Notes under the pieces: model-generated | Told to the model about the DNA's origin: nothing | The model's database searches: none | Seen by the model: the letters and a program-made list of their open reading frames with translations, nothing else | Source of the DNA: Diaporthe sp. PMI_573 | Lineage: Eukaryota > Ascomycota > Sordariomycetes > Diaporthales > Diaporthaceae | Assembly: GCA_021399435.1 (NCBI GenBank) | Contig: JAJTUP010000107.1 | Span: 120,227-184,226 of the forward strand | Reading direction: 5' to 3' | Length of the DNA: 64,000 bases | Shown here: positions 43,629 through 56,019 of the stretch, piece after piece | Layout: each line of letters begins with the position of its first letter | Position numbering within the stretch: position 1 is the stretch's first letter | Position numbers and translations under genes: made by a program

Positions 43629-45412
43629 TTACATGAATGACCCTCTCTTTGCCAGGAACATGGCAGCCACAAGCCTTTCTCGTATACTACCAATACGCGC
43701 ATCGTGAACTGGCCATTCGTTCTCTTGGGCGACGCGTTTCATTCTCGCTGTCAAAACATCCAATCTTGTCATCCGGGCGGTTAGCAGACTCTGTATCACT
43801 TGCAGCTCGTCTTCGTTGTCCAACCGCCAGTGACCGAGTCTCAGACCGGAACGCACTGGACAACGATTAGAATAAAAAATGGAGCCAACAATGGTGACGT
43901 CGACGGATCTTACGCTGATCACTGGGGCCACAAGTTGGCCCACAACCCGTCCTCTGTGGAGCTCGGCTGATAGAACCGAGAATTTGGTTCGAGTCCAGAG
44001 GCATGGCCTTGTTACCTGCGCCAGAGTCGAGGTCCATGACAGATGCTGACAAGAGCGAGGAGGGACTTGGATCCACGGCGCCGACTAACTCCTCAGCTCT
44101 TGCCACCATAGTGTCGCACATGCAGATACTCAACATAACGCACTCGGATCGAGCACTGCAGGTCTGGCAGTCCATGAGCATCTCGCAGGTCTCCAGGGAA
44201 CTCTTAATGCAGTGGAGGGCTGTTTCCACCGGCACTTGTTGTTGGCCAATAAAAGTGCCTTGCTTGTTCGTAAGTACCTGGCTGCCGGCCAATGCACCCA
44301 GGTGGTGATTATGTGGACATGCTGCGTTCCCGCTGATTGCAGCTCTGCCGTTGAGATTGATGTTGATGTCCTGATATGCAAGTAGCGCCTTCGTAATACA
44401 AGGACACTCACCCCTGCAATGGTGCTGCTGCTGCTGCTCCCTATCCGAGGCGGGCGGATCGGGCTGGAAGGACGGCTGCTCCTTCATGCCATTGCCACCG
44501 CCGCTGTTATTTGAAGAAATTCATGGCTGGTGCTGATGCTGCTGTTCCTGCTGATGCTACTCCGCGTGAGCTGACTATCTAGGCTTTCGTTGCTGGAATC
44601 GGAAGCGTCGACAAGCATCGCCATAGTGTCAGGCATTGATTCCGATGCTGGTAGAACGTGACTCGAGAGAGCATCTGACACGGTCGACCCACTTGGTGGT
44701 GAGTTGAACTCAGGCGACAGAGTATTATGTCCTTCCTTTGAGATCAGTAGGCATGTAACTGGGTGTTGATGAACGATTTTGCAGGCCATTCCATGTTCAA
44801 CTTGCTTGGATGGCCCCTGGAGTACGTACGCTGGTTATGAAACGAGGTGCCAAGTCCGTCAATTGAAATATCTATGGGTTCCGATTCTGTCCAAAGGTTG
44901 AAATCAAAATCTGTCATCTCGCTGAGAAGAGCACTGTCTGCGTGGTCAATTTCGGCGGGAGTGGAATCCTCAGCCACGCCTGGTTTTCCATCGGAAGACG
45001 CAGTCGACGGCTGGTTGGAGGCCGTCCGTCCCACTGCATGGGCCCGGGCATCAGTGGAACGATTTTTGGTGTTAATAGGCTGGTACACGCAATCGATGGC
45101 CTTCGATAGGCATCGACGACAACCCTTTTCCTCTCCCGAGCATCTAAGCTACCAGGAGGTAAGCGGACTCGTATCAGCTTTGAGCATTGAACTTGTTGGC
45201 AACGTGTTTGTACTCAGGCTTATGACTCGCCCCAAAGAACACGAGTCACTGCAGGATGATCGTGAAATGGTCCCAGTCCATACCTTCTTGACCCGACAGT
45301 TTGTGCACGCGTTTTGTACGAGTGGGGCTCTTCGTCTCTGCACTATCTGGTTCCTGACCTTTAAAGTCTCGAGTCCTGTTGCGCAGTCGCTCACTTTTAA
45401 GGTGGTGAACAT
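43629..45412 (-). CDS. Zn(II)2Cys6 transcription factor with AflR-like domain
   Basis: Exon 1 (45412-45284) joins exon 2 (from 45148) over a 135-nt intron and restores a full binuclear cluster: CTNCRVKKLRC, then CSGEEKGCRRC and a last Cys in LSKAIDC. Exon 2 ends at 44830, exon 3 starts at 44758 (71-nt intron), and the last exon starts at 43855 after a 58-nt intron. The middle has ECPCITKALLAYQDININLN and LETCEMLMDCQTCSARSEC; the end has LRLGHWRLDNEDELQVIQSL and TRLDVLTARMKRVAQEN, the pattern of AflR-type regulators of secondary-metabolite clusters. Between about 44560 and 44490 the frame changes; an intron ending TAACAG or a frameshift is needed. The frame is open upstream to 45715, so the start may be earlier. 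Confidence 0.78.
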
Positions 45413-45719
45413 GTTCAATATCGGATCTGTTCTGATCTGAAGAGAAAAAGCTGCGGAGCATCCGTTTTCGACGTCAGATATGGATTGTTGTGTCCAGCCG
45501 GGCTTGACTGTAAAACAATGGCTAGAAGACGATTTCGAGTGTTGTATAGGAATTCGATATTCCAATTCCTGAGCTTGAGTGTATAGCACCCCCAGCCTTT
45601 GTAGGGGAGCTGACTCGTGTCCATGTTCATATGAATTGAAGTCCGTGGGGTATAGTTCTACTGACTCACTCCCGTCTTCATCAACATGGGGGATATATGC
45701 ACAGCAGCGTGTCATGAAG

Positions 45720-47160
45720 AACTCCCGGCTCGATTGTTGCAGCCCGTAGCCCTGTAGATACCCGCTTTGATATCCACAATACCAGCATACCTACAGCACC
45801 CCGGACATGGGCTTGATGCATTAAGTGTTGGCGGATGTTATACCCGTTGGCAGGCCCTCGTTTGCCCGCTCTGCCCCTGGTACCAGCAGTGGGTGGGTGG
45901 AGGCCCAAGCCTATGGGTACCCATAATTATCCGTGGAACCTCACGCACTAGCAATATTTCTTGGCGCTTCCGGGGATATTTGGACTTTCAATAAAGCCTT
46001 TCTCCCTTTAGAGGTTGGAAGCCCCTTCCACGAGATAGTTGGGCATCAACGGCAAGAGGTAGGTAGAACAGATGAGGTTGCAACGACCAACTTAGTTTAC
46101 AAATCGCTCCCTCTCTCTTCCACAAATCATTATCGATCAGTAGACCGCACCGCTCTTGCTATTATCTTTGGCTGTGGTTGTGTTACGTGATCAAAGACGA
46201 CAGTTTCGATACCAAAGCACGACAAGAACGTATCGCAACGGTCCGCGGGGTAAGACAATAGGAAGAAGTGCCCACGGTAAGAATTACATGTAGTTCATCA
46301 TCATTGAATGCCGACAGTACCCCAGTGAAGGCTAGCAATATTAGAGATAAGCTTTCGTCAAACCCCGGGCTCGGCGCTTAGAGCAGTATCCTGAAAGCTA
46401 CCCAGGTGGCTACCTACCTAGTACATTGAACATGCTCGAAGCGATACATAGTTTCCCCAAAACACGCCAAGTATCGGAGACCATTTGGAGTAACCGAGAG
46501 CAAGATAATACCATGGAGTTGACTGGACCATGACAAGGTCCAGAATACGTTATGGAAGCGCCAACCAGCGCGTAACTAGCAAGTAGGAACAACGAGAGAA
46601 CGTACTTTTGTTAATGGCCTCGTTCAGCGAGGAAATTCAGAGTATGCGGTCAAGCTATGTGGGACCTGTACATGTAAGTTAATGTTGGAATAGCACCTGG
46701 TTGGATCGCACGTAGTTCGATAGGTTGGGTGTGCTTAGTCAGCCGGGGGCCCGGCTGGGGAAGAGTGGCCTCTTCCCCTTCGTACGATAGTACACCCGTT
46801 TCCCTAAGCAAGCAATACAATCAGAACCAACCAACAGACCCCTACGTACGTACGTACTATCGCCATATGGCAAAGGCCATTCAACAGTAAGACCGTCTAT
46901 TTTCCAAATCATTCTTGTCTACTCATTTATCTTAGCCTATATGGATGAGGGAGATACGGAAATGGTCAATACATACCCTGAGCTGATCCACCAGGTACAT
47001 CAGAAATCCTCTTCGTAGCAACGGCAGACGACCTAGCTTTCAGGTCGAGGACAAGAATGTGTTGATGTGAAGAAGTGCCACTCATTTCCTTTCTGGCAGC
47101 TGTACTACCCTTAACACGAAGACCCCCAACGAATCCTTCTTTCCCCGACCACAACGTCAA
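45720..47160. other. No recognisable gene
   Basis: Short family-less frames only. A TATGGGTACCCATA palindrome lies at about 45912 and ACGTACGTACGTAC at about 46844. Confidence 0.4.
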
Positions 47161-47167
47161 TCCCCCA

Positions 47168-48187
47168 TCAATTTGGTGGAAGCTTCGAGGAATAGCTCAC
47201 GGTTGATTGCGCCCTAGAGTCGATGCCTAGTAACTCATGAGGTTTGAAAGAGCTGCTTGAAGCATGACATCCCCCACAAGCCACTTCTGGACTGGTCAAG
47301 TTTGTCTCCCTTTCCATTACAACCTTTGGGCTCTCGCATGCCTTGGAAGAATGGCCCATGCTTGCAGAGTAGCTCCAGCGTTCGGCATGAGCGCCTGGGA
47401 GAGGCTCCAGTGCATGGCTGCCTCGTGGGTATTGAGGGTACACCCTGGTGCCTTGTGGCTTGATGATGTCGATCAGCTTGTTGAGAACGATGAATTCTAG
47501 CTTGAGCTTGAAGCTGTAGACAAGTGGTTGGTATGAGGTCTGGATATCAAGATGGCCGCTAAACTCGGTGATAATAAGGCTGATATCGAGAAGGATTACG
47601 ATGGTATTAATGATGACGAGCTGCCGGACAACACCTTGCGCCCTGCCGCCTTTGACAGCAATGACGGATTTCAGGCCGTGGCCAGCCTCCCATATGTAAA
47701 GGCCGGAAATGATAGCTTCCTGGATACTGAATACAACCAGCTGCAGCCGCTCGTAGACGTCGAACACGACAAGAAAATTGTCAGGATCCACGTTATAGCC
47801 AATCCAGAAAATTGTTAGGGGAATGTGCATTATAAAGAAGTTGGTGACAATCATGATGAGCACCCAGCGGGTTTTCCTTTTATTGGAAACCACGAGATGC
47901 AACCTGGAGTACAAGACAACAGACTGGCCCGTAACCATGCCCCACCAGCTGAGGGCTAGGAGGACGGCCATCGGGATGTTGGGAGCGAGAGCGAAGAGCC
48001 GAAGCAGATTGACGATTGCGTAAAAGACAGTACCCGTGGTGGCGACGATCATGCTCCAGAAATAGAGGCCGGTATAGCGCTTGAAGGTGTAATAGATGAG
48101 GACGAGGATTTCCGCGCAATTGAGGCAGGCCATGCCGAACAAGGCGGCGATGGCCATGCAGATGGCTAATGGAGGTGCCTCGGCCAT
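47168..48187 (-). CDS. Seven-helix integral membrane protein, DUF7703-like
   Basis: The 339-residue frame is uninterrupted from ATG 48187. Seven hydrophobic segments can be counted: residues about 6-31, 39-64, 72-93, 106-130, 147-165, 188-212 and 225-240. Conserved-looking loops include FKRYTGLYFWSMIVATTGTV, LALSWWGMVTGQSVVLYSR and LHLVVSNKRKTRWVLIMIV. A hydrophilic tail of about 100 residues follows (KPQGTRVYPQYPRG to the end), rich in Ser and His. This pattern is that of a fungal family of membrane proteins of unknown function (annotated DUF7703), GPCR-like in topology. It is probably in the plasma membrane. No introns are needed. The gene seems intact and is one of the few clean host genes in the window. 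Confidence 0.82.
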   Translation of the reverse strand: MAEAPPLAICMAIAALFGMACLNCAEILVLIYYTFKRYTGLYFWSMIVATTGTVFYAIVNLLRLFALAPNIPMAVLLALSWWGMVTGQSVVLYSRLHLVVSNKRKTRWVLIMIVTNFFIMHIPLTIFWIGYNVDPDNFLVVFDVYERLQLVVFSIQEAIISGLYIWEAGHGLKSVIAVKGGRAQGVVRQLVIINTIVILLDISLIITEFSGHLDIQTSYQPLVYSFKLKLEFIVLNKLIDIIKPQGTRVYPQYPRGSHALEPLPGAHAERWSYSASMGHSSKACESPKVVMERETNLTSPEVACGGCHASSSSFKPHELLGIDSRAQSTVSYSSKLPPN

Positions 48188-48189
48188 GT

Positions 48190-50230
48190 TTCCTTTAGAT
48201 AATGGTGATCAGTTTCGGCGTACTGAAGAGGATTGGTGACAGGAGACTTGAATGACTTGCGAGGAATGCCGCGGAATGATGGATCAATTTGATGCAGCTC
48301 TCAACCGACGACCAAAAAAAAAAAGAAATAAAAGAAAGGTACAATCATAGCCATGACTCCGGGCGAAGGCAGAAGAGCCGCGAAAAGGTTGGTATATATA
48401 GAGAAGGAAAGGTTGAAGGGGCACATATGCAACCGTACAGATTGGTGTGGCTTCGTTTGGAAACTGGCGGCACTTCTAGCCAAGCCACTTCGGCTAGGCG
48501 ATGCACCGGTTTCCGCAGAAGCGGTATACCTAGACTATTAGACTATTATATTATTGGTGATAGTGGCTTGACCCCTTTCCCTATACTACGACAGCCAGGG
48601 GAGAGCAGGGGGATGTCGTCGATCGCTGATTCTTGGAGCTGCTAGCTCACTAGCTTGCTCCATTCATGCCAATGAATAGCATGGAGCTATGCACGGGCCC
48701 ATGGCATGGTTAGGGATATTGAGGCATGTATATCGCATTGGCCCTTTGTCCTGTGGGCCAGCCTTCATTGCCTGCGATACTTACGCTACGAATCAAAATT
48801 AGCGGAATCGTCGCCGAAACCAAAAGGACTAAAGCCCACAATTGCACAGACTAAATCTGGGATTACATACAAAAGACAGCGTTCTCGGTTGGAAGCGGCA
48901 CAAACCTTCTTCCCAAAGACACGCTGCGTTGCACTGTTAATGCTAGGGAGGCTTGCTCGACGTAATTTGGGCTGAGATGAGTTTGTAGTTGCACCCAGGC
49001 CAGACTCAGCGAGCAACGCAAAGAGCCAGAAATAAGCAAATTTGATTGGAACATTGACCTCGGTGAAGAACCCTCACTCTGTGTGACTTGCTCTAGGGAC
49101 GGGAAATGCGATATATCACAAAGGATAATTGTCTACCTCGGTATTGCAAGCGCCACACCAGACAATCGGGCTTCTCACCCGTCTGGTTCATTGCTGTAAA
49201 GCTCTGAGAAAGACAATCGACGGGCAAACGAACGCACCGAACATGCTCACTCGTCTTTGCACTGCAATCTAGCCCTTCAAGAACGTCACAGCATCGCTGC
49301 AGCATGACCTTGGTGGATTGAGAGACGCAAGTCTCTCGACTGACCAAGAGAAAAGCTTGAGAGCACTGGAGCCAGTGATGCAACATTGCACCACAGTCTG
49401 CGACGCATTCATGAAGAGTCTTGTCGAGGTTAAAGCTCAATTCCTTGGATTGATTCTTTCTGCGAGGCCCCGCTTACGCTGCTTACTTGTACAGTATGTC
49501 GTGCTGTAGCTGGTGTTTCCTGTATATTCCGCGCTTTTCGTAGCGTGCTTTGGTCTGGCATCAAACCTGTTGTCGCCTGTTGGCAAACAGGTTGCAAGGG
49601 GCGGATGATTTTTGAGCCGCCTACATGTACTTCTAAAATCCATTAAGTTTTGGAAGGATGATAACCTGTGAGATGCCCCCTGTTGGCGACGGAAATTTGA
49701 GGAATCCCGGCTGAGAACCCAAATTGGTGGCTTTTTAGTCCTCGCCCCAAATGAACAAAGGGACGGTGGGAGCTCATTCTCACTAAGCACGACGGAAGTT
49801 TGTAAGCACTCATTTCGGGCTAAGTGGTGAGGTCCATCTCGTTCAATCTTCAAATGTAGAAAAAGTAACCACAAAGAATATCAAAGAAACTCATCACTCG
49901 AGCACCTGTAACTGCTTTGGATCCCGTTCATCCCGGAGGAGGCGGATGAAAGACCACATGTCGTCAATTGGCCCCTGGGTCTAAATTATATTCCTTTATA
50001 CCGTAAGAGTATCACTCCGCCTGCGATATTTTATCTGTCGTCTTGCTTGTACGTCAACTCAAGCATCATGCTTGCTCGTACTTGGCAGGTCACTGTGATG
50101 AAGTTGGTTAGCTTCCTCACTGAACTCGCGTCTCAAATTTCCAACGTGCACAGGCTTCCATAATTCAACAATTTCCAAAAGAGCACATGTGATGTTAAGG
50201 TTGCGCTCTTCGTTCCCATAGTCTTTCTAC
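48190..50230. other. Mostly no recognisable gene; weak regulator-like fragment
   Basis: A minus-strand frame at 49440-49093 (MLHHWLQCSQAFLLVSRETC, VMLQRCCDVLEGLDCSAKTS) faintly resembles the cysteine-bearing helical region of AflR-like regulators, but I would not call it a gene. The rest shows nothing. Confidence 0.3.
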
Positions 50231-50235
50231 TAAAA

Positions 50236-50365
50236 AAACGAGTAGGTACGGATGGGTCAAGACCGAATACCTGGATCTCAAAAGCCGAAAGTTGCAGGCC
50301 GAGTTGAAGGAGGTGCTTGGAAATATTGCCGATATTAATCTGGATGTGACTAGTGCTTCAGTAAG
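50236..50365 (+). pseudogene. Possible fragment of a fungal AAA-ATPase-like gene
   Basis: The plus strand encodes YGWVKTEYLDLKSRKLQAEL and KEVLGNIADINLDVTSAS. This resembles the N-terminal EYLxIxSxxLKxVLKxVL block found in fungal proteins with an AAA ATPase domain. No more of such a gene is visible on either side, so the call is tentative. Confidence 0.3.
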
Positions 50366-50984
50366 TTGTGACAACTTTTATCCGTCACCAAACCACTTCG
50401 ATAATGTTGATCTGATGTGTGTCATGTCACGCTAACGGAACACTCGGGAAATAGATAGAGCTTAAGGCCCTTTACCATTGGATCTACAGGCTGATACAAT
50501 ACATTGCAGGTTTCGGCTAATATTAGATGATGATCATGTTCTTTTGAATGAAGAAAATGGCAATGACACAGTATATATAATCTAAACCAAATAAACCCGG
50601 CTTCTGGTCTTACCTTCACCGGAAGCTGACATAGGAGCCGTGATCGTCTTTGTATTCACATCGATTAAGGATGGTCTGTCAAGCGCCGTCAGATAATGCG
50701 CTATAAAATTTGCCCTGAAAAAACTTTACTTAGTAGGAGGAATGTGACATAATATTTTATCTTCATTTTTTCCATGTTTCTAGATATAAGGTGCAATGAA
50801 GTCTTAGATATCCTTTCAGGATACCTTGATTTTCATACAGAGTTCTTCAGGATGTTTGTCGGTTCAGATGGTCGAATCTTGATCAAGCGATAACCAATAA
50901 AAAGATTATCCGACATGCAGGCTGAGCCTGACTTGTTTGGACATATATTCACTGTTCTTGCCGCGCGCGTTTGATGCGAGGGTC

Positions 50985-52665
50985 TCACAACGCGCCTACT
51001 GCAATTCCGCCGTTAGGGCTGGGAATGTCCTCCTCCTCCTCCTCTTGTTCAGCGTCATCATATCTATTTCCGTTTTCGTTCGCGTGGTCAGACGGTGAAG
51101 GCGTGGTAGACCGCTCGTGCTGTGAGTTGGACTGTCTGTTCGATATAGCGTATACATAACGATCAACACCAAGGTCATCGTAGTGCAGGCTCGAGGGGAA
51201 TCTGCAGAAGCCCTTTCCGCCGCGGTGCTTGCAGTCATGCTTCTGGCAGAGGTGGCCGGACGTGCAAGACGCGTTACGGCACTTGTCGCGTCGGGGGCAG
51301 GGCAACGACCTGGCGAGCCACTCGAGAGTGGGAATGAGGTCTTCTTCGAGCGGGTTGTGGTCGTATTCGCAATGTGGATTGGGACAAGACCCGGTTAGAT
51401 GTTTCGAATTGCAGAGCCGCTGCATCGAGGACCTGAGTTTGAGGCGGTTCTCGGACTCTGAGGTCGGAACGGGGATGTAAGCGTCGAGGCGCTGCTGTGA
51501 AGCATTGACGGCCATGTGGCCGTCTGGAATTTCGTCTCTCTTCGGCAGTTTAGCGAAGAGGTCGGGCTGCTGTAGGTAGCTTCGGTTGGAAGCGGCATGA
51601 TTTTTAGCTGGCAAGGAATAATCGGACGTGTCGTAAGGTTCACTTCCATTCCGCCAGGAAGACCGACTCAGCTTGGAAGGCCTGAGCGCAAGAGGCGATG
51701 GCGAAGGACCAACGTGCAGGTTCTTGCAGGTTTCTCCATATTTGCACCTACCCACCGAGTGGAAGGCGCAGATATCTCTCGCCTCTGTGGGCCGGCTCCT
51801 GGAGGGAAGCGGAGTTGTGTTGGGCTTCCCGAGTATTGGCTTAGGGTATAACACATCCATAGCAGAACCGGTAGCGCGGAAGACCCCAGGCAACTCCTCA
51901 ATACCCAGGCCAAGCTTTGTAAACTCGTCATGGAAATGGAGGCCGGACGTTCTGATGAGCGTGAAGCGGTCGCTGTGCCCTCGGTAGGGGGTAAGCTGCG
52001 AGACGTAGCCGGCGTCGTGGCAGGCGGCAAAATAGATGTGTTTACACTGCGCGTTCTCAGCGTAGAGCCTGAGCATCTCGCGAAGCTTGAAGTCAGCGTT
52101 CTCCTTAAACTCTCCGGCGTCGACGAAATCGGTCAGGCCGTAGGACCTGTTGAAATTGGCGATAAAGGGGGACAGCGAACGTTTGTCAGCGCCCAGGAGG
52201 TTAGCCTTGGCGAGGGCTTTCGACAAGCCGGCGACGTTGGCGTAGACGCGGACCATAGTCTCACAATGCTCCAGGCCTTTCTTTCTCTGGCTGGCCTTGA
52301 TTGTGTCGTTAAGTAACTTCGCAGCTCGAGTGCCGCCTTCTTGACCGGCAGCAACCACTAAGGAACGGAGGTTAGCGAATTCGGCTGTCTTCGAGGTGCG
52401 CAGCGTGGGTGAGTTGAGGTTTACAGTCATCATTAAACACGTAGCCATCGGCGTCGACAAGAACCAGCACAAAGGGATTGCGCTGGTGGCCTTTGGCTTC
52501 CTGCTTCCATTTTTCTCGAGCCTCTCTCTCCTCCTCGTAATCGCTCTTGAGGCGTTTGTAGTCGCTCAGGAGGGTCTCATAGCGGGCTAGGATATCGTTC
52601 AGGGTGTCATCCTTGCGGTAGGCGGCCAGCTGATTAACAGCGGCGTCGACCTCTCTATCATCCAT
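50985..52665 (-). CDS. CCCH zinc-finger protein with NYN/DUF7923-like domain
   Basis: Exon 52665-52425 and exon 52357-50985 join in frame over a 67-nt intron (GTAAAC...TTAG). The start ATG gives MDDREVDAAVNQLAAYRKDD, a coiled-coil segment (YETLLSDYKRLKSDYEEERE), then the nuclease-like domain start PFVLVLVDADGYVFNDDLVA with acidic residues at the expected strand end, and HIYFAACHDAGYVSQLTPYR. A CCCH finger follows (CAFHSVGRCKYGETCKNLH), and a Cys/His-rich C-terminal block (CNSKHLTGSCPNPHCEYDH; CPRRDKCRNASC; CQKHDCKHRG). It probably binds RNA. The tail is Glu-rich (EQEEEEED). The protein of about 537 residues looks intact. Confidence 0.85.
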
Positions 52666-52669
52666 CCCA

Positions 52670-53620
52670 GTGGTCTGCCTCTGCCTGTGACTGTCTTGTG
52701 GTTGGCGCGTTGGCGCGGTCGAGGAGAGCAGGATGCGCAAGGCAAAGGCAAAAAAAGGCAACTGCCCAGTCGGCAGTTGAATCCTTACCCAGGTACCTTT
52801 CCAGCCTTTCTGAGAGATGTGGAACCTCGTTTTTTACTCTGACCTGCAATCTCGACTCTGACCTCTGCACTCTCCGCTGGTTTCAAGGTCCCTGGCAGGT
52901 TCGTTGCTGCCTCTTTGCTTGCCTGGTGGCGAAACAATGGATTGAGACGATAAGATGAATGATGCCGGAACTTGGGCGGGGCAGCAGTCAGCCGCCGAGC
53001 TCTTGCTGAGCTGCAAGAGTGGGGCGCGCCTTGATGACTAAGGCGGCTAATCGGCAGATCAGCTGGCGCCTTGAGATCAACATTGCCCCGGCCGAAGTCG
53101 AATGACGAGCGATACCCCGTCCGACAATAACTTGCACGCCACGATGCTGCGCCGGCCCGCGATAGAACCACGCGAGCACTTCTTTCGAAAGTCGCATCTG
53201 GTTCCTACATCCCGGGTACCCTTCTCCGTATCACACACTCTTCAGCTTGCCTCGCGTTGATCCCTCGCCACATCAAGATACCACTCCTCCACAAAAAGGC
53301 TCAGGACGAGGAGTAGGCCAGATGGCCCATTGCATCTTACAATGTCAAAGTAGTCCCGCAGCGGCAGCGCGGTAATGCTATTCCTGTAAATGTCTTTGAG
53401 ATTTGCGCACGTCTTGGTCAAATCGGAGCTTGTGCCCAAGTCCAGGATCCTAGATCCGGCCGTTGGTGGCTGTAATGAGAACAGTCGGGTGTTGCTGTTG
53501 CCACGCCAGGGACACGTTGATAACGAGCATATATTGATTCGAGATGCTGTGGGCTTCTCGAGCCACTGGTCATGAAGAAGAGAGATGACACAAAATTCAA
53601 CGAAGAAAGGGTGTCATGTG
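52670..53620. other. No recognisable gene
   Basis: The part near 52700-52900 would be the promoter of the CCCH gene. A minus-strand frame at 53439-53242 (LKDIYRNSITALPLRDYFDI) looks protein-like, family unknown. Confidence 0.35.
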
Positions 53621-53627
53621 TCGAGAC

Positions 53628-55795
53628 CAGAGTGGTCATCCACTCCACTCCATCCACCAAGGGGTCTGGTGGAATGGATGGTGGACTTATGTAAGCAATT
53701 TCCTGGTGGAATGGATCCACCAGGCACTTCAGTGGATGGATGGACGGTGGAATGGACGCGGTGGACGCTAATTGCAACCCCTGTCGCCTTCCTATTGCGG
53801 TATAGGCGCTGCTACTTCAGGAGCATCCGGGACGTCCTGATCGAGGTCAAGGTCGTTATCTACAGCCATAGTTGGAACTCCTCCTCCCAGACTAATGTCT
53901 TTTGCTTCCCTGATTGTCTGTCCTCGCACCTCCGCCGGCCCGTCAAGAAACGATTCTGTTGATGAGATATGGCCCATCTGGATCCAATTCCGCAACGTCT
54001 GTACGATCGATATCGTATTTGCCTCGGATCGGTTCCTCAGAGGACTGAGCATCTGACCACAGGCTGAAAAGAGCCTCTCCACGTCAGCGCTCATAGGCAC
54101 CACAGCGTATATATCAAGGGCCATTTGAGCTAGCCGGGGGTAAGTTGCCCGCTTCCTGTGCCAATACGCCAATGCGTCCATCACCTCGTGGTCCCCAAAC
54201 TCACGAGATCGCTGCCATTGTTGCCACTCATCACCAAGGTTCGCTACTGCCGGACTTCCGAATTGACTGCTCGATTCCTCTTGCCAGTCTCTCTCGTACT
54301 TGTCCATCTCCGACTCGAAGATTCGAGGGTATTTCCGTTTCGGCCTAGACCTTTCCTCAACGGAGATCGGCATTTCCCTGTACGTGGACTCCCAAAGCTC
54401 TTGTACAAGATCCTTGGCCTTGATGATCCAGTCCGAACGACCTCTCCATATGTCCTCGATATAGTCCCATCGGAAGGCAGGATGTAGAGCGATTGCGGCA
54501 TAATAGACCGGTGTCTCATCCAAGAGGTTGTAATACTCGTCAAGCTTCTTCCAAGCCAGGTTGATGTTAATTCTGAAGTGCTCCGGATCGGGATATCGTT
54601 CAGCGGTTGCCTTCCATTCCTCCATTCTCGAGAGAAGAAATTCGTAGGCAATGATCACATGCCACACTGTCCCGTATGCCTCTTCGCGGCCACCTTTTCG
54701 AGTCCGAATCTTGCCGCCGCCTTCGAGACGAAGAAGAGCATCTTCAAAGACACGGAGCACAGTCTCGAACAGAATAATGACCTGCCAGTCCGTGGCCCTG
54801 ATCTCGCTCTCCTCTCGAAGGTATAATGGAATGTCTGACCGCTTCTTCTTGCCTTTCCGGACAAGGCTCTCCCATTCCTGATGCTGATTCTCCCACAACT
54901 GTTCGAGAAAAGGTCGTAACTCAATAGCTCGGCGGATCATGTAGAGTTGGGAAAGCCACCGGGTAAGGTTATCGAGAATAGTGTCCTTTGGTTTCCTCTT
55001 GCCGTCAGGGTTGGTTGATCGATCGAAGTGGTCCTGTTGCAACTTCCGAAGCAGCTGCGTGAGGACGTCGGACTTATGTATGACGACAACAAAGTTGTGC
55101 AACTTCCCAATCGGGCCTTTGCGTCTCCAAGCCTCATGACGAGCAGCACCGATCGTCCCTTTCGCGGTTATTTCGGACTCGAACGCGTCAGCGTCATGCC
55201 CGAACAGCAGGGCTTTGACTGCAAGGTTGATGATATGACCAAAGCAGCGTATTCGACGTCGCTTTCCGTCGAAGCCGAGAGCCCTGCCTATCTCCTCTAT
55301 TGCGGTATCGTTATTTGACGCGTTGTCGAGTGTAAAGTACCCTATTTTCTCTTGAATCGAATAGCTTCGGAGGATGGAAAGTACCTCGGCTGCAATGTTC
55401 TCGCCCGTATGACGAGCGACAATCTCTGGAATCCCCAGAACGAGCTTTTGCGGGAGATCGTCTTTACCGAGAAAAAAAAAACAATGCCAGTAAATGAAAA
55501 GCGGTTTCGAGACCTCCACCCGTCAAAGGAAATATTGATCTTGCCTCGCACATTACGCAACAAGCCAACCATGTACCCCTTATTGCTATTGTAGATCTCG
55601 AGAATGCGTCGCCGTACTGTCTGGTGAGAGAGATGTGCCTGAGTGATGGAAACGAGCGGGTTAAGATATTCGATCATCTCTCGAAAGCGTTCATTCTCGG
55701 CTTGGCGGAATGAGATTTGGGCATCAACAATCCACGACACCAACAACTGCTGAAACCGAGTTCGTTGAAAATTGTGGGGCTCGTCACTAGTGGTG
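53628..55795 (-). pseudogene. hAT-6 element and transposase, 5'-truncated and frameshifted
   Basis: From about 55795 leftwards: HNFQRTRFQQLLVSWIVDAQ, ISFDGWRSRNRFSFTGIV (first catalytic Asp), a frameshift in a T10 run (55472-55481 on the plus strand as A10), KDDLPQKLVLGIPEIVARHT, GYFTLDNASNNDTAIEEI (second Asp), RCFGHIINLAVKALLFG, NINLAWKKLDEYYNLLDETP, and hATC with ALAYWHRKRATYPRLAQM, MSADVERLFSACGQML, ANTISIVQTLRNWIQMG; stop near 53792. The Glu is kept in DVERLF. It is the closest relative of hAT-2 in this window. The BED finger is missing. The right (3') end is probably CAGAGTGG at 53628, followed inward by CCACTCCA and GGTGGAATGGA subterminal motifs. Confidence 0.85.
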
Positions 55796-56019
55796 AGATC
55801 GAGGGCGGAGAAGTCAGGTCAAAGAGGGTAAAAGGTGGATTCGACACCGATGCAGGCTCGCAGAAGAGGTCACGCAGCGAGAATTCCGAGGATGAGGGTG
55901 GCAAGTCAGAGAGAATGAGAAGAAGCGGGTCCAAGAATGACGCTGGCAGACCGAAGAGGTCGCACGGGGAGGAGACCGAGGATGAAGGCGGCAAATCAAA
56001 ACGGCGGAGAAGGGCATGA
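55796..56019 (+). pseudogene. C-terminal fragment of a charged-repeat nuclear protein
   Basis: The plus strand encodes an imperfect tandem repeat: GSQKRSRSENSEDEGGKSER and, about 30 residues on, GRPKRSHGEETEDEGGKSKR, ending RRRRA and a TGA. The DNA repeat unit is about 90 bp. Bipartite basic clusters suggest nuclear localisation. It begins where hAT-6 similarity stops and ends two bases before the terminus of the outer non-autonomous element. It may instead be a basic linker of an unknown gene; it is antisense to hAT-6. Confidence 0.4.

Noticed and set aside
49093..49440. Second AflR-like regulator
   Set aside because: Only a weak cysteine/hydrophobic pattern, with no zinc cluster nearby; kept as a remark only.
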